This document shows, in pieces, positions 9,465-18,324 of a stretch of DNA of 64,000 nucleotides (its first letter is position 1; the number at the start of each line of letters is the position of its first letter). Origin of the DNA: Kordiimonas laminariae (GTDB lineage Bacteria > Pseudomonadota > Alphaproteobacteria > Sphingomonadales > Kordiimonadaceae); assembly GCF_023008165.1 (NCBI RefSeq), contig NZ_JAKQZA010000001.1, positions 420,796-484,795 of the forward strand, written 5' to 3'. The notes under the pieces are model-generated. The model was given only the letters and a program-made list of their open reading frames with translations. It did not search any database and was not told the origin of the DNA. The translations under genes were made by a program, and so were the position numbers.

Positions 9465-10649
9465 GTGAGGAAGATTGCAAAGATTGCAGCGCCTATTTCG
9501 GTCGTTGTGGCTGCCGCCATTGGTTTAAATGTGCTTGCAGCATCGAAAGAAGCTCCAGAAACTACGCCAGAAGCGCCACGTACGGTTTCCATGTATGTTG
9601 AGCAAGTTCGTGCGGAAAATGTAACGCTTTCCGTTACCACGCAAGGCGAAGTAACACCCAAGACACAAATCAACCTTGTGCCGCAGGTGAATGGACGCAT
9701 CGTTAAAGTTTCTGATGTATTTGCGGAAGGCGGGGCCTTTGAGCCAAATACAACACTCATCCAGATTGATGACTCAGATTATAAACTTGCCGTAATCAGC
9801 CAGGAAGCTCGTGTAGCACAAGCTAAAGTGCAGCTGGAGCGCCAACTTGCTGATGCCCGCATCAAAAAGAAGCAGTGGCAAGACTGGGTTAAAGACGGAA
9901 CACCAACCCCCCTAGCCCTAAACGCACCACAGGTTGCTGAAGCTCAGGCAAATATGCGTGCAGCAGAAGCTGATCTTGAAACAGCTAAACTCAACTTAGC
10001 CCGTACAACAATTTCAGTGCCATTTAAAGGCCGTGTCGCAGAGCGCAGCATTGGTCTTGGTCAGTTTGTATCGCAGGGCACACAGCTTGGCCGCGTATTC
10101 GCGACAGATACTGTTGAAGTAAGACTACCACTTACAGATGCCCAACTTGCTGAACTAAACCTGCCAATCGGCTTTATCGCTGGTGAAATTCCGGCGCCAA
10201 ACGTAACATTCTCAGCATCCATGGGCACAAAAACTTTCCAGTGGGAAGGTAAGATCGTACGCATCAATGCTTCCATCGATCAGCAGACACGCCTTGTGTA
10301 CGCAATCGCTGAAGTGAACGATCCTTACGGTGCCGCAGCAGATCATAATGTACCGCTAGCAGTAGGCATGTTTGTAAACGCTGAAATCCAAGGTGTTGCA
10401 CCGCGCAACGCAATGGTACTGCCTCGTCTGGCTCTTAGAAGCGAAGACAAGGTTTACGTAATCAGCGACAGCAAACTACAAATCCGTACAGTAGACATTA
10501 TGGCGACAACACGTGATCACCTTTATGTTTCATCAGGCGTTCAGCCAGGTGACCAAGTGGTGACATCACCTGTATTATCTGCGGTTGAGGGCATGTCAGT
10601 GGAAGCCATTACAAAGACTGCTGACGCCCAAAACACTACCTCAGAATAA
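9465..10649 (+). CDS. RND efflux periplasmic adaptor (membrane fusion protein)
   Basis: A 394-residue HlyD/AcrA-type adaptor with an N-terminal membrane anchor or signal (residues about 5-26), a lipoyl half-motif (TTQGEVTPKTQINLVP), a coiled-coil hairpin rich in Ala/Gln/Glu (residues about 110-170), a second lipoyl half (VPFKGRVAERSIGLGQFVSQG) and beta-barrel and membrane-proximal domains. It starts at GTG 9465, with GAGGAT six bases upstream; the ATG at 9451 is closed by a stop after two codons. It is 12 bp upstream of the pump gene and clearly in one operon with it. No outer-membrane channel gene follows, so a shared TolC-type protein is expected. The 286-bp upstream region carries short repeats. 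Confidence 0.93.
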   Translation: MRKIAKIAAPISVVVAAAIGLNVLAASKEAPETTPEAPRTVSMYVEQVRAENVTLSVTTQGEVTPKTQINLVPQVNGRIVKVSDVFAEGGAFEPNTTLIQIDDSDYKLAVISQEARVAQAKVQLERQLADARIKKKQWQDWVKDGTPTPLALNAPQVAEAQANMRAAEADLETAKLNLARTTISVPFKGRVAERSIGLGQFVSQGTQLGRVFATDTVEVRLPLTDAQLAELNLPIGFIAGEIPAPNVTFSASMGTKTFQWEGKIVRINASIDQQTRLVYAIAEVNDPYGAAADHNVPLAVGMFVNAEIQGVAPRNAMVLPRLALRSEDKVYVISDSKLQIRTVDIMATTRDHLYVSSGVQPGDQVVTSPVLSAVEGMSVEAITKTADAQNTTSE

Positions 10650-10661
10650 GGGGAGGCCAAC

Positions 10662-13600
10662 ATGAATGGTTTAATTGAATGGTGGGCGCGTAATACCGTT
10701 GCTGCTAACCTATTGATGGTTGGTATCATCTTGGCTGGTATTTTCGGCTTTACGTCCATGGAAAAGGAAATGTTCCCACAGGTACGTTTCCCTGGCCTTC
10801 AAATTCAGGTGGCATGGCCTGGCGCTGGCCCAACTGAAGTGGAAGACCAAATCGTAGCCCGGATTGAAGAATCTGTGCGTGACCTTGATAATGTTGAATG
10901 GGTTCGCTCTTCTTCATCTGAAGGGTTCGGTGCGGTATATATCCTTGCAGAGCAAAGTGTTGATTTCACACAGTTCATGAACGATGTGAAAATCCGTGTA
11001 GATTCCATTTCCAGTTTCCCGCGTGATATTGAACCGCCACAGGTTCAACAGTGGGTAAACAGAGATGAATTTATCCGTGTGGCCCTTTCCGGCCAACTGC
11101 CTGAACGTGATTTGAAACGTTTAGCAGAAAAGCTGCGCCGTGAAGCCGCTCAGTTACCAGGGGTAAATCTGGTAGAATTGTTTGGTGTTCGCCGTGAAGA
11201 AGTTTCAGTTGAAGTTTCCGAGGAAAACCTGCGCCGCTATAATCTTTCTTTTGCAAATGTAGCTACTGCTATCCGTAACAGCTCTATCAACCTTTCTGGT
11301 GGTAATGTTCGGACAGATGCCGGTGCTTATACAATTGCAATTCGTAACCGTGCGGATACGCAAAAAGAGTTCGGCGAAATCATTGTTCGTCAACAGCCTG
11401 ATGGCGGTACAATCCGCGTGAAGGATGTGGCAACTGTAGTAGATGGTTTTGAAGATTTCGATATTCTTGCAACCTTGAACGGTGAGCCTGCAGTATTACT
11501 GCAAGTGATGACCACAGAGGTTATGGATATTGTAAAAGCTTCCCAGTCTGTAAATGAATGGATTGAGAAACGTCAGGAATCGCTTCCAGTTGGCGCGACA
11601 TTAACTCTTTGGACTGATGAAGCCGAAGCCTACAACGGCCGTATGACAACAATCACTAATGCCGCTGGTTCCGGCCTTATTCTGGTATTAATCGTACTAT
11701 TATTGTCACTACGTCCGAAAGTAGCTTTCTGGGTAGCAGCTGGTATTGCAACAGCATATGCTGGTGCCTTCGTATTCCTGCCTGCACTTGATGTATCCAT
11801 CAATATGCTTTCAACATTCGCCTTCCTGCTTGTGCTGGGGATTGTGGTGGATGATGCCATTGTAGTGGGTGAAAGTATTCACACAGAAAGCCAGAAAACT
11901 GGTGGCGGTATTACGGCAGCAGTATTTGGTACACAGCTTGTTGCCAAGCCAGTGGTATTCGCGGTTCTAACCACCATTATCGCGTTCGTTCCGTGGATTA
12001 TGATTGATGGTTCAACAAGCGAATTTACACGTCACATTACATGGGTGGTTATCACTGCTCTATTCTTCTCGCTTGTAGAATCTCTTCTTATTCTACCTGC
12101 TCACCTTTCACACCTGAAACCACGTGAGAAGGTTGGTGCATTTGGCAGGTTCCAAAAGAAAATCGCTGGCGGTATTATCAGCTTCGCTGAAAACCACTAT
12201 CGCGGCATGGGTCAGTGGTCAGTTAACAACCGTTATCTAACTACTGCTATCTTCATTGCTGTCTTTATGACTGCTATGACTCTCTTCAATGCTGGTTTTG
12301 TGAAGAAAAGCTTCAACCCTGATTTCGAAGAAGATGAAATCAGAGTGAATGTGAACATGCCTGAAGGTTCTCCATACAGCCGTGCTCTCGAAGTATTAAC
12401 GCAGCTTCAGGATGCTGAGCGTACGCTTGTAGAAGAAGTAGAAGCGGAAGAAGGTAAAAAAGGTACTCTTATTGAAAACTGGTACACTCGCTCACGCGCA
12501 GAAAATATTCTTGCGATTGTGAAGCTTGCGCCGCCAGAAGTGCGTACCCTTACTACAAAAGATGCCGCTATTCGTCTTCGCGAACTACTTGGTGAAATCC
12601 CAGATGCCAAATCAGTAACCGTTGAATATAAAGATGGAAACAATGACCCGGGCTTCGAACTTTCTGTTCGTCACCCTGACCTTGATATCCTTCGTGAAGC
12701 GGTAGCTGACCTTGAAGACAAGATGCGTACGTACGACATTCTTTATGATGTACGTAACAACCTTGCAGCCGCTTCTGAGGAAATTCGCTTAACACTGCGC
12801 CCTGGTGCAGAGAAACTAGGCCTTAACCTTGCTGATGTTTCTCGTCAGGTTCGTCAGGCATACTTCGGTGAAGAAGTACAGCGCCTGCCACGTGCTGGTC
12901 AGGATGTAAAAGTAATGGTTCGCCTGCCTAAGAGCGACCGCCGCAGTGTGGAAAGCCTTGAGCATCTGCGTATCCGTACAAATGATGGCCGTGAAGTACC
13001 GCTTCTATCTGTTGTTCAGGTAGAGTTTGCACCTGGTATCAAGAGCATTCAGCGCTGGAACTTCAACCGTGCAGCACGTGTTTCTGCTGACATGAAAGAA
13101 AACAAGCGCGGCGAAATCATGGAAGACCTGGAAAAGAACTTCTTCCCACAGTGGGAAGAAAAATACCCAGGCCTTATCCGTGGCTCTATCGGTCAGGCTG
13201 AAGGTGAAGCACGTTTCGTTTCTCAGGTTATCAAACTTTACCTAATGGCGATTTTCGCGATGTATATGCTGATTGCTGTTGCCTTCAAGAGCTACTGGCA
13301 GCCAATCGCGATCCTTGTGGCAATCCCGTATGCGTTTGCCGGTGCGGTATTCGGTCACTTTACAGCTGATCTAACTATGGCAATCTTCAGCTACTTCGGT
13401 ATCGCCGCTGCAGCTGGCGTAGTGGTGAACGATAACCTTGTACTTATGGATTATTGTAACCGCCTGCGTGAGCGTGGCTTGAATGCTTATGAAGCAGTGG
13501 TAGAAGCAGGTGTGGCGCGTTTCCGCCCTATCCTTCTAACATCGGTAACAACGTTTGTTGGCCTTGTCCCAATGATGCTTGAAAGGTCAATTCAGGCAGC

Positions 13601-13781
13601 ATTCCTGAAGCCAATCGTTGTATCCCTTGCTTCTGGTGTACTTATCGCCTTCTTCGTAACATTGTTTATGGTGCCTGCACTTTATGCAATTGGCGAAGAC
13701 CTTGGCAGCTTCTTCAGCAACTTGAAGAGCCGCATGAAAGGTCGTGGTAAGCGCATTAGCCAAGGCGCACCAGCTGAATAA
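10662..13781 (+). CDS. RND-family efflux pump permease
   Basis: A 1039-residue inner-membrane proton antiporter of the AcrB/HAE superfamily. The two halves are visible, each with one N-terminal helix, a large periplasmic loop and five further helices. The proton-relay acidic pair in TM4 is present (LGIVVDDAIVVGE, near residue 395). A strong Shine-Dalgarno (GGGGAGG) precedes the ATG. It pairs with the adaptor just upstream. Substrate (drug, bile, solvent or metal) cannot be inferred; the sequence lacks the Met/Glu triads that mark CusA-type metal pumps as far as I can see. It ends in a basic cytosolic tail and is followed by a good terminator. Confidence 0.95.
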   Translation: MNGLIEWWARNTVAANLLMVGIILAGIFGFTSMEKEMFPQVRFPGLQIQVAWPGAGPTEVEDQIVARIEESVRDLDNVEWVRSSSSEGFGAVYILAEQSVDFTQFMNDVKIRVDSISSFPRDIEPPQVQQWVNRDEFIRVALSGQLPERDLKRLAEKLRREAAQLPGVNLVELFGVRREEVSVEVSEENLRRYNLSFANVATAIRNSSINLSGGNVRTDAGAYTIAIRNRADTQKEFGEIIVRQQPDGGTIRVKDVATVVDGFEDFDILATLNGEPAVLLQVMTTEVMDIVKASQSVNEWIEKRQESLPVGATLTLWTDEAEAYNGRMTTITNAAGSGLILVLIVLLLSLRPKVAFWVAAGIATAYAGAFVFLPALDVSINMLSTFAFLLVLGIVVDDAIVVGESIHTESQKTGGGITAAVFGTQLVAKPVVFAVLTTIIAFVPWIMIDGSTSEFTRHITWVVITALFFSLVESLLILPAHLSHLKPREKVGAFGRFQKKIAGGIISFAENHYRGMGQWSVNNRYLTTAIFIAVFMTAMTLFNAGFVKKSFNPDFEEDEIRVNVNMPEGSPYSRALEVLTQLQDAERTLVEEVEAEEGKKGTLIENWYTRSRAENILAIVKLAPPEVRTLTTKDAAIRLRELLGEIPDAKSVTVEYKDGNNDPGFELSVRHPDLDILREAVADLEDKMRTYDILYDVRNNLAAASEEIRLTLRPGAEKLGLNLADVSRQVRQAYFGEEVQRLPRAGQDVKVMVRLPKSDRRSVESLEHLRIRTNDGREVPLLSVVQVEFAPGIKSIQRWNFNRAARVSADMKENKRGEIMEDLEKNFFPQWEEKYPGLIRGSIGQAEGEARFVSQVIKLYLMAIFAMYMLIAVAFKSYWQPIAILVAIPYAFAGAVFGHFTADLTMAIFSYFGIAAAAGVVVNDNLVLMDYCNRLRERGLNAYEAVVEAGVARFRPILLTSVTTFVGLVPMMLERSIQAAFLKPIVVSLASGVLIAFFVTLFMVPALYAIGEDLGSFFSNLKSRMKGRGKRISQGAPAE

Positions 13782-13805
13782 TCAGCGCTGATATAAAGAA
13801 ACAAG

Positions 13806-13836
13806 AAAGGCTGCGTTTTTCGCAGCCTTTTTTTAT
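13806..13836 (+). terminator. Terminator of the RND efflux operon
   Basis: A perfect 10-bp stem AAAGGCTGCG / CGCAGCCTTT with a five-T loop, followed directly by a T-rich run, 24 bp after the pump stop codon. Confidence 0.9.
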
Positions 13837-13873
13837 TTGCCTCGTGTGATAAACCCTGCGCCGTTCGCGAATA

Positions 13874-14929
13874 ATGAAACATAAGCAACAACACACAGCG
13901 AGCGACACAATGCAGGACAAAAAACCAACGAGTTTCATTAAACGCACCTTCACTACCTTAGCCGTGGTTGCCCCAATTTTATTCGGAGCGGCTGCTGCCA
14001 TGGTTCATATAGATAATCCAGATTTCTCTGATGCAGGCCCAAGAGAACCAATGAGTGCTCAGATGGTTGCTGATTTAGGGTTCGAACAAAAATTCAGCCA
14101 TGAACCTCATCCTTTTACTGTCAGAGACGGCACTAAAATTTTCGGGCGAAAATACGCTAGCAAGAACGCAGATACGGTTATCATCCAACTCCACGGCGTT
14201 TTGGCAGACGGTTTTCAAAGCAACCAATTTGCTGGCAACATTCGAAACGCCACGAATGCAACGGTCTATTCCATTGACCTGAGAGGCCACGGTATGTCTG
14301 GCGGCAAACCGGGTGACCTAAGCTACACAGACCAGTACCGGGATGATGTGGCTGATATTGTTAAGCATGTACGAACCCTACATCCAGACAGCAAAGTGAT
14401 GGTCGCGGGCCATTCGATGGGTGGCGGCATCCTTCTCCGTTACGCCATGATGGATGATGCGCCACAGGTGGACGGCTATATCCTGTTCGCCCCGCTTCTC
14501 GGGCAAGATGCGCCCACTATGGAGCAGCCAAACAGTGTCGAGAAACAAAGCGGCGGCTTTATGAAAGTGCATATTCCGCGCCTTATCGCGCTGGGTTTCT
14601 TAAATATCTTCGGTTTTGATGCATGGAACCATAAGCCTGTGATGTTCTTTAACTTGCCTGAAGAGGCGCCTCTGAACACATACAGTTTCAATGCCGCTGC
14701 CAGCATGTCACCGGCCCACTATAAAGACGGTTTGCAAGCAATTGATAAACCCCTGTTCGTAACTATAGGCAGCCATGACACCACCTTTAATTCAATGGTT
14801 TACGGCCCAGTAGTGCGAAACAACACAGATGGCACCTTCTACCTCACTGAAGGCGCATCCCACAACGGCGTGCGGCATGATAAGAAAGCAATGGAAGCTT
14901 TAGGGAAGTGGATTAAGGCAAACAACTAA
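13874..14929 (+). CDS. Membrane-anchored alpha/beta hydrolase (monoacylglycerol lipase-like)
   Basis: A 351-residue serine hydrolase of the S33/hydrolase_4 group. An N-terminal hydrophobic segment (about residues 27-45) probably anchors it on the periplasmic face. The nucleophile elbow is GHSMGG (Ser near 181), the acid is probably Asp in GSHDTTFN (near 299) and the catalytic His is in GASHNGVRHD (near 330). Family members cleave monoacylglycerols or lysophospholipids; the actual substrate is not known. A second in-frame ATG 15 codons in (MQDKKPTS) is a possible alternative start. It stands alone between two terminators. Confidence 0.85.
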   Translation: MKHKQQHTASDTMQDKKPTSFIKRTFTTLAVVAPILFGAAAAMVHIDNPDFSDAGPREPMSAQMVADLGFEQKFSHEPHPFTVRDGTKIFGRKYASKNADTVIIQLHGVLADGFQSNQFAGNIRNATNATVYSIDLRGHGMSGGKPGDLSYTDQYRDDVADIVKHVRTLHPDSKVMVAGHSMGGGILLRYAMMDDAPQVDGYILFAPLLGQDAPTMEQPNSVEKQSGGFMKVHIPRLIALGFLNIFGFDAWNHKPVMFFNLPEEAPLNTYSFNAAASMSPAHYKDGLQAIDKPLFVTIGSHDTTFNSMVYGPVVRNNTDGTFYLTEGASHNGVRHDKKAMEALGKWIKANN

Positions 14930-14953
14930 CCTACAAAAGGCCAGTTTAAGCAC

Positions 14954-14985
14954 TGACCTTTCAAGGTCAGCTTCTCTTTCTGTAA
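14954..14985 (+). terminator. Probable terminator after the alpha/beta hydrolase
   Basis: Stem CTGACCTT / AAGGTCAG (about 14953-14970) followed by a C/T-rich tail. It lies 24 bp after the hydrolase stop and overlaps the stop codon of the small opposite-strand gene. Confidence 0.55.
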
Positions 14986-15179
14986 ATTATGTATGCCACT
15001 ATCAAAAGAATGCTTGAGAGAAAGAATGTTTTCAATGTGTCCACCCAAGAAAAGGTACTCAAGAATACCGTAAAGATAGACACCGCAAAAACGGCCAATC
15101 CTAACATCAAAGGCCATTGGTAAATCCTTCTTATGAAACCTCTTCTTATATGTTCGCGATTAAACACATCTATCCTCAT
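14967..15179 (-). CDS. Small two-helix membrane protein, unknown
   Basis: A 70-residue protein beginning at ATG 15179 (a TTG one codon further up is less likely). A basic N-terminus (MRIDVFNREHIRRGFIRR) is followed by two hydrophobic segments, about residues 24-41 and 46-64, and a basic end (YRKRS), which is the pattern of a small inner-membrane protein with both ends in the cytosol. I do not recognise the family. It lies just downstream of the ggt terminator on the same strand, and its Shine-Dalgarno is weak. The hydrophobic pattern and lack of any competing gene support it, but a chance ORF is possible. Confidence 0.5.
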   Translation of the reverse strand: MRIDVFNREHIRRGFIRRIYQWPLMLGLAVFAVSIFTVFLSTFSWVDTLKTFFLSSILLIVAYIIYRKRS

Positions 15180-15180
15180 C

Positions 15181-15213
15181 AAAAAAAGCTGCCTGCATCA
15201 TGCAAGCGGCTTT
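15181..15213 (-). terminator. Terminator of ggt
   Basis: A near-perfect 13-bp stem (15185-15197 and 15201-15213, two G-U type mismatches) with a 3-base loop. Read on the minus strand it is followed by seven T, 26 bp beyond the ggt stop. Confidence 0.85.
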
Positions 15214-15238
15214 AGTGTTTGTCTAGCTTTCGCTGTAC

Positions 15239-16990
15239 CTAAAAACCAGCAGCATGGGAGCCCGGTCTACGCGGGTCTGCAGCACCTGTGATATAGCCGT
15301 CCGGTGTCATCATTACTGATTGTTCAGCGCCAAGCACACCAACACGGCCCTTAACCGGGTCAAGACTTACATCATGGCCCATCTTCGCGAGAATACGGCG
15401 CGTATCCAGGCTGAAGCCAGCCTCTGTGTAAATCTTATCAGGGAACCACTGGTGGTGGAAACGAGGTACGCTGGTTGCCGCCTGCGCATTCATACCGAAA
15501 TCCATCACGTTCAGGATTGTTTGCAATACTGTAGTGATAATGCGCGAACCACCTGGGCTACCTGTTGCCATCAGTGGCTTACCGTCTTTGAACAGGAAGG
15601 TTGGTGTCATCGAGGATAGCGGACGCTTACCCGGCTCAATAGCGTTTGCTTCACCACCAAGAAGACCAAAGGCATTTGGCACACCCGGTTTTGCAGAGAA
15701 ATCATCCATCTCATTATTAAGAAGGAAACCAGCTTTATCCACCGATTTACTGTTACCGTATGTGAAGTTCAGCGTGTAGGTGTTTGCCACCATATTACCC
15801 GCCTTATCCATCACAGAGAAGTGGGTGGTATCATGGCTTTCGCGCGGTAGCTTTGGTGCTGGTGCGATTTCTGTTGATGGCGTAGCACGATCCAGCTTGA
15901 TTTTGCCTCGGATTTCAGCGGCGTAGTTTTTATCTGTAAGCGCAGCGCGCGGTACGTTGAAATAATCAGGGTCACCGAGCCACTTGGAACGGTCCGCATA
16001 CGCATATTTCATTGTTTCCGTAAGACGGTGAATATAGCCCGCACTGTTATGGCCTTCTGCTGCCATATCATACCCTTCAAGCACATTCAGCATCTGCACA
16101 ACGTGGATACCACCAGATGATGGCGGCGGCATTGTTACCACCTTGAACCCACGGTATGTACCAACGATTGGTTCACGCTCTTTGGCAACATAGTTTTCAA
16201 GGTCTTTGTGGGTTATCAATCCACCGCTTGTTTTCATTTTTTCAACAATGGCATCCGCTACCCAGCCTTTATAAAAACCGTCAGCGCCTTTGTTCGCGAT
16301 CTCTTCAAGGGCATTTGCAAGCTCAGGCTGTTTGAAAACCTCACCCGCCACATAAGGGCTGCCATCTGCTTTATAGAAAAGCTTCAGGCTAATCGGGTCA
16401 CGTTCAAGGCGAGGCTTATAACGGGTCAAACTGTCCTGCAGGGCCCATGTCATTTCAAAACCATCACGGGCAAGGCGAATAGCAGGCTGCATAACTTGCT
16501 TCAACGGTAAAGTTCCGTATTTTTCAAGCGCCTGCGTGAGGCCCATTACAGTGCCCGGCACACCAGATGACTTTAGGCTGAAACGCGCGAGCGCATTATC
16601 AACATCACCGTTCGCATCAAGGAACAAATCCCGGTGCGCGGCCGCTGGCGCCATTTCACGGTAATCAATAGCGATGGTTTTATCTTCTTCCGCCAGATAA
16701 ACCATCATGAAACCACCACCGCCGATATTACCAGCTTGTGGGTGAGTAACCGCAAGGGCAAAACCCGTTGCCACCGCGGCGTCCACCGCATTACCACCAG
16801 CCCTTAAAATTTCAAGACCAGCTTCACTTGCATGATATTCCTGAGAAACCACCATGCCGTTCTTGGCGATAGTTGGGTGATACTGAATGTCATATGTAAT
16901 AAGCGGGGTTGGAGATTTTGTCTGAGCAGACACACCAAAGGTGGCGCTAACCCCAATAACAAGAGCTGAAACCAAAGACATCAAACGCAT
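15239..16990 (-). CDS. ggt: Gamma-glutamyltranspeptidase precursor
   Basis: A 583-residue periplasmic Ntn-hydrolase that cleaves gamma-glutamyl bonds of glutathione and related compounds. A signal peptide (residues 1-22, ends VSAQ) is followed by the N-terminal large subunit with GNAVDAAVATGFALAVTHP and then the autoprocessing site, where the nucleophile Thr is residue 388 in HDTTHFSV. The small subunit includes the substrate-binding SSMTPT and GSPGGSRI motifs. Length and motif order are typical. It is monocistronic: a terminator lies on each side. It probably lets the cell salvage glutathione as an amino-acid and sulfur source. Confidence 0.97.
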   Translation of the reverse strand: MRLMSLVSALVIGVSATFGVSAQTKSPTPLITYDIQYHPTIAKNGMVVSQEYHASEAGLEILRAGGNAVDAAVATGFALAVTHPQAGNIGGGGFMMVYLAEEDKTIAIDYREMAPAAAHRDLFLDANGDVDNALARFSLKSSGVPGTVMGLTQALEKYGTLPLKQVMQPAIRLARDGFEMTWALQDSLTRYKPRLERDPISLKLFYKADGSPYVAGEVFKQPELANALEEIANKGADGFYKGWVADAIVEKMKTSGGLITHKDLENYVAKEREPIVGTYRGFKVVTMPPPSSGGIHVVQMLNVLEGYDMAAEGHNSAGYIHRLTETMKYAYADRSKWLGDPDYFNVPRAALTDKNYAAEIRGKIKLDRATPSTEIAPAPKLPRESHDTTHFSVMDKAGNMVANTYTLNFTYGNSKSVDKAGFLLNNEMDDFSAKPGVPNAFGLLGGEANAIEPGKRPLSSMTPTFLFKDGKPLMATGSPGGSRIITTVLQTILNVMDFGMNAQAATSVPRFHHQWFPDKIYTEAGFSLDTRRILAKMGHDVSLDPVKGRVGVLGAEQSVMMTPDGYITGAADPRRPGSHAAGF

Positions 16991-17009
16991 ACAAATACTC
17001 CCCGATCAT

Positions 17010-17037
17010 TTAAAAGGGCTGTGAAACCACAGCCCTT
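17010..17037 (-). terminator. Terminator between the VOC gene and ggt
   Basis: Perfect stem AAGGGCTGTG / CACAGCCCTT (17014-17023 and 17028-17037) with loop AAAC. On the minus strand it is followed by TTTTAAAT. It lies 118 bp after the VOC stop and 20 bp before the ggt start. Confidence 0.75.
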
Positions 17038-17154
17038 ACATAATTCCATCCTACATTAGGGCATATTCGCCAGAAAAGGAAAGCCCTGCATTGCAAGAAT
17101 ATGTTGAAACCTGTGCTATAAAATATTGTTTTATTGCTCAGATTTTCCAATGAA

Positions 17155-17649
17155 TTATTGCCCGCGGCGTTTTCCGCCCGGCACGATGAACTCAAGGCGA
17201 ACACCTGATGGCTCGCGGATCATCATATGTGTGGTTGGTCCGTTACCCAAAAATTCAGGCGCGAATTCAATTTCCACACCATCCACTTTCTGGAACTTGG
17301 CGTGCAGATCATCCAGATCTTCAAGCGTATTCACAGTAATGGCCAAATGGTGCAGGCCCACGTTCTTGCGGCGATCAAACGGTGTTGCTGTTGCAGGATC
17401 TTCCACCTGCCAAAGAGTTAAAAACAAACTGCCGTCTGTCACAAAAATCGCTGGGTAGTCCGGGCGCCCACCCGCTTCTTTCCAACCAAGTGTTTTTGTG
17501 AAAAAGGCCGCTGTCTTCTTCAAGTCACGTACAGCTAAACCAAGGTGATTAACACCTTTTGTAACGATTTCTGTCTTTTCCTGTGCCACTACCGGGCTTG
17601 CGATAAGGGAAGACACCACGATGGATGCTGCCGCCAGGATTGCTTTCAT
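17155..17649 (-). CDS. Periplasmic VOC (glyoxalase-fold) protein
   Basis: A 164-residue protein with a clear signal peptide (ends PVVAQ near residue 23) and a single vicinal-oxygen-chelate domain: GVNHLGLAVRDLKKT at the first metal-ligand position, HHLAITVNTLEDL in the second half and RLEFI near the end. A Sec signal on a VOC domain is less common than the usual cytosolic form. The reaction cannot be assigned. It lies 54 bp downstream of the YHS gene, separated from it by a terminator, so it is probably read from its own promoter or by read-through. Confidence 0.85.
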   Translation of the reverse strand: MKAILAAASIVVSSLIASPVVAQEKTEIVTKGVNHLGLAVRDLKKTAAFFTKTLGWKEAGGRPDYPAIFVTDGSLFLTLWQVEDPATATPFDRRKNVGLHHLAITVNTLEDLDDLHAKFQKVDGVEIEFAPEFLGNGPTTHMMIREPSGVRLEFIVPGGKRRGQ

Positions 17650-17663
17650 TTCATTAGTCCTTA

Positions 17664-17696
17664 AGTAAAAAAGCCTGCCTCAAATGAGACAGGCTT
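17664..17696 (-). terminator. Terminator of the YHS gene
   Basis: Stem AAGCCTGCCTC / GAGACAGGCTT (17671-17681 and 17686-17696, one G-U) with a 4-base loop. On the minus strand it ends in a six-T run, just past the YHS stop codon. Confidence 0.8.
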
Positions 17697-17703
17697 GTTT
17701 GCA

Positions 17704-18171
17704 TTATTTCGCCGACTTCAAGTCCACCAAGCCAGGGTAATTTTTATCCCCATCCTTGATGTATGTTGGAATATCTTCTGACCAGCGCTCCTGAACATGC
17801 TTGTTGTAGTTCAGGTAAAGCTTGTTATCCACAATCTTCCATGCTTCCGGATCACCAGATGCTGTGTAACCGTGGCCTACAGCCCACGCGCAGTAACCGC
17901 CATATTGCGGTGCATATTTCGCAGGATCTTTCTTAAACAGCTCAAGATTCTTCTTTGAAGAAAACAGCCATTCAGCTCCCATATATTTTGTTGAAAACTC
18001 GTCAGAGCCTTTAACGGCTTTACCTTCAGTAAAATAAGCAACCGTATCATAACCGCTTACCGCTTCACTGCTTAGAAGGCCTGTATAAATCGCATCTTCT
18101 TCTGCTGATGCTGCAGCCGCACCGCCAAATACCAATGAAAGTGCGATGAAAATATTTTTTACAAATTTCAT
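17704..18171 (-). CDS. Periplasmic YHS-domain protein
   Basis: A 155-residue protein starting at ATG 18171 (four codons inside the longest frame), where a signal peptide begins (MKFVKNIFIALSLVFGG, cleavage near ASA-EE). The mature part is a YHS-type domain with GYDTVAYF near the start and FKKDPAKYAPQYGGYCAWAV in the middle. Similar YHS proteins are found beside metal or redox genes and are thought to bind metal, but no function is established. The single Cys (GYCAW) is conserved in the family as I remember it. It is divergent from the nitrilase, with 153 bp between starts. Confidence 0.85.
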   Translation of the reverse strand: MKFVKNIFIALSLVFGGAAAASAEEDAIYTGLLSSEAVSGYDTVAYFTEGKAVKGSDEFSTKYMGAEWLFSSKKNLELFKKDPAKYAPQYGGYCAWAVGHGYTASGDPEAWKIVDNKLYLNYNKHVQERWSEDIPTYIKDGDKNYPGLVDLKSAK

Positions 18172-18324
18172 GTCTCTACCCATGACTAAAAACTACTCCA
18201 CCCTCAATAGGATTTTTAATACAGAGAGTCCCCTAACGTCAGGTAAAGATTTCGTGTATCAGAAACTATTCCATAAGGTGCTGTTTCGTGGAAAACTGCA
18301 GCCACGTTTTAGGGAGGGTATATC

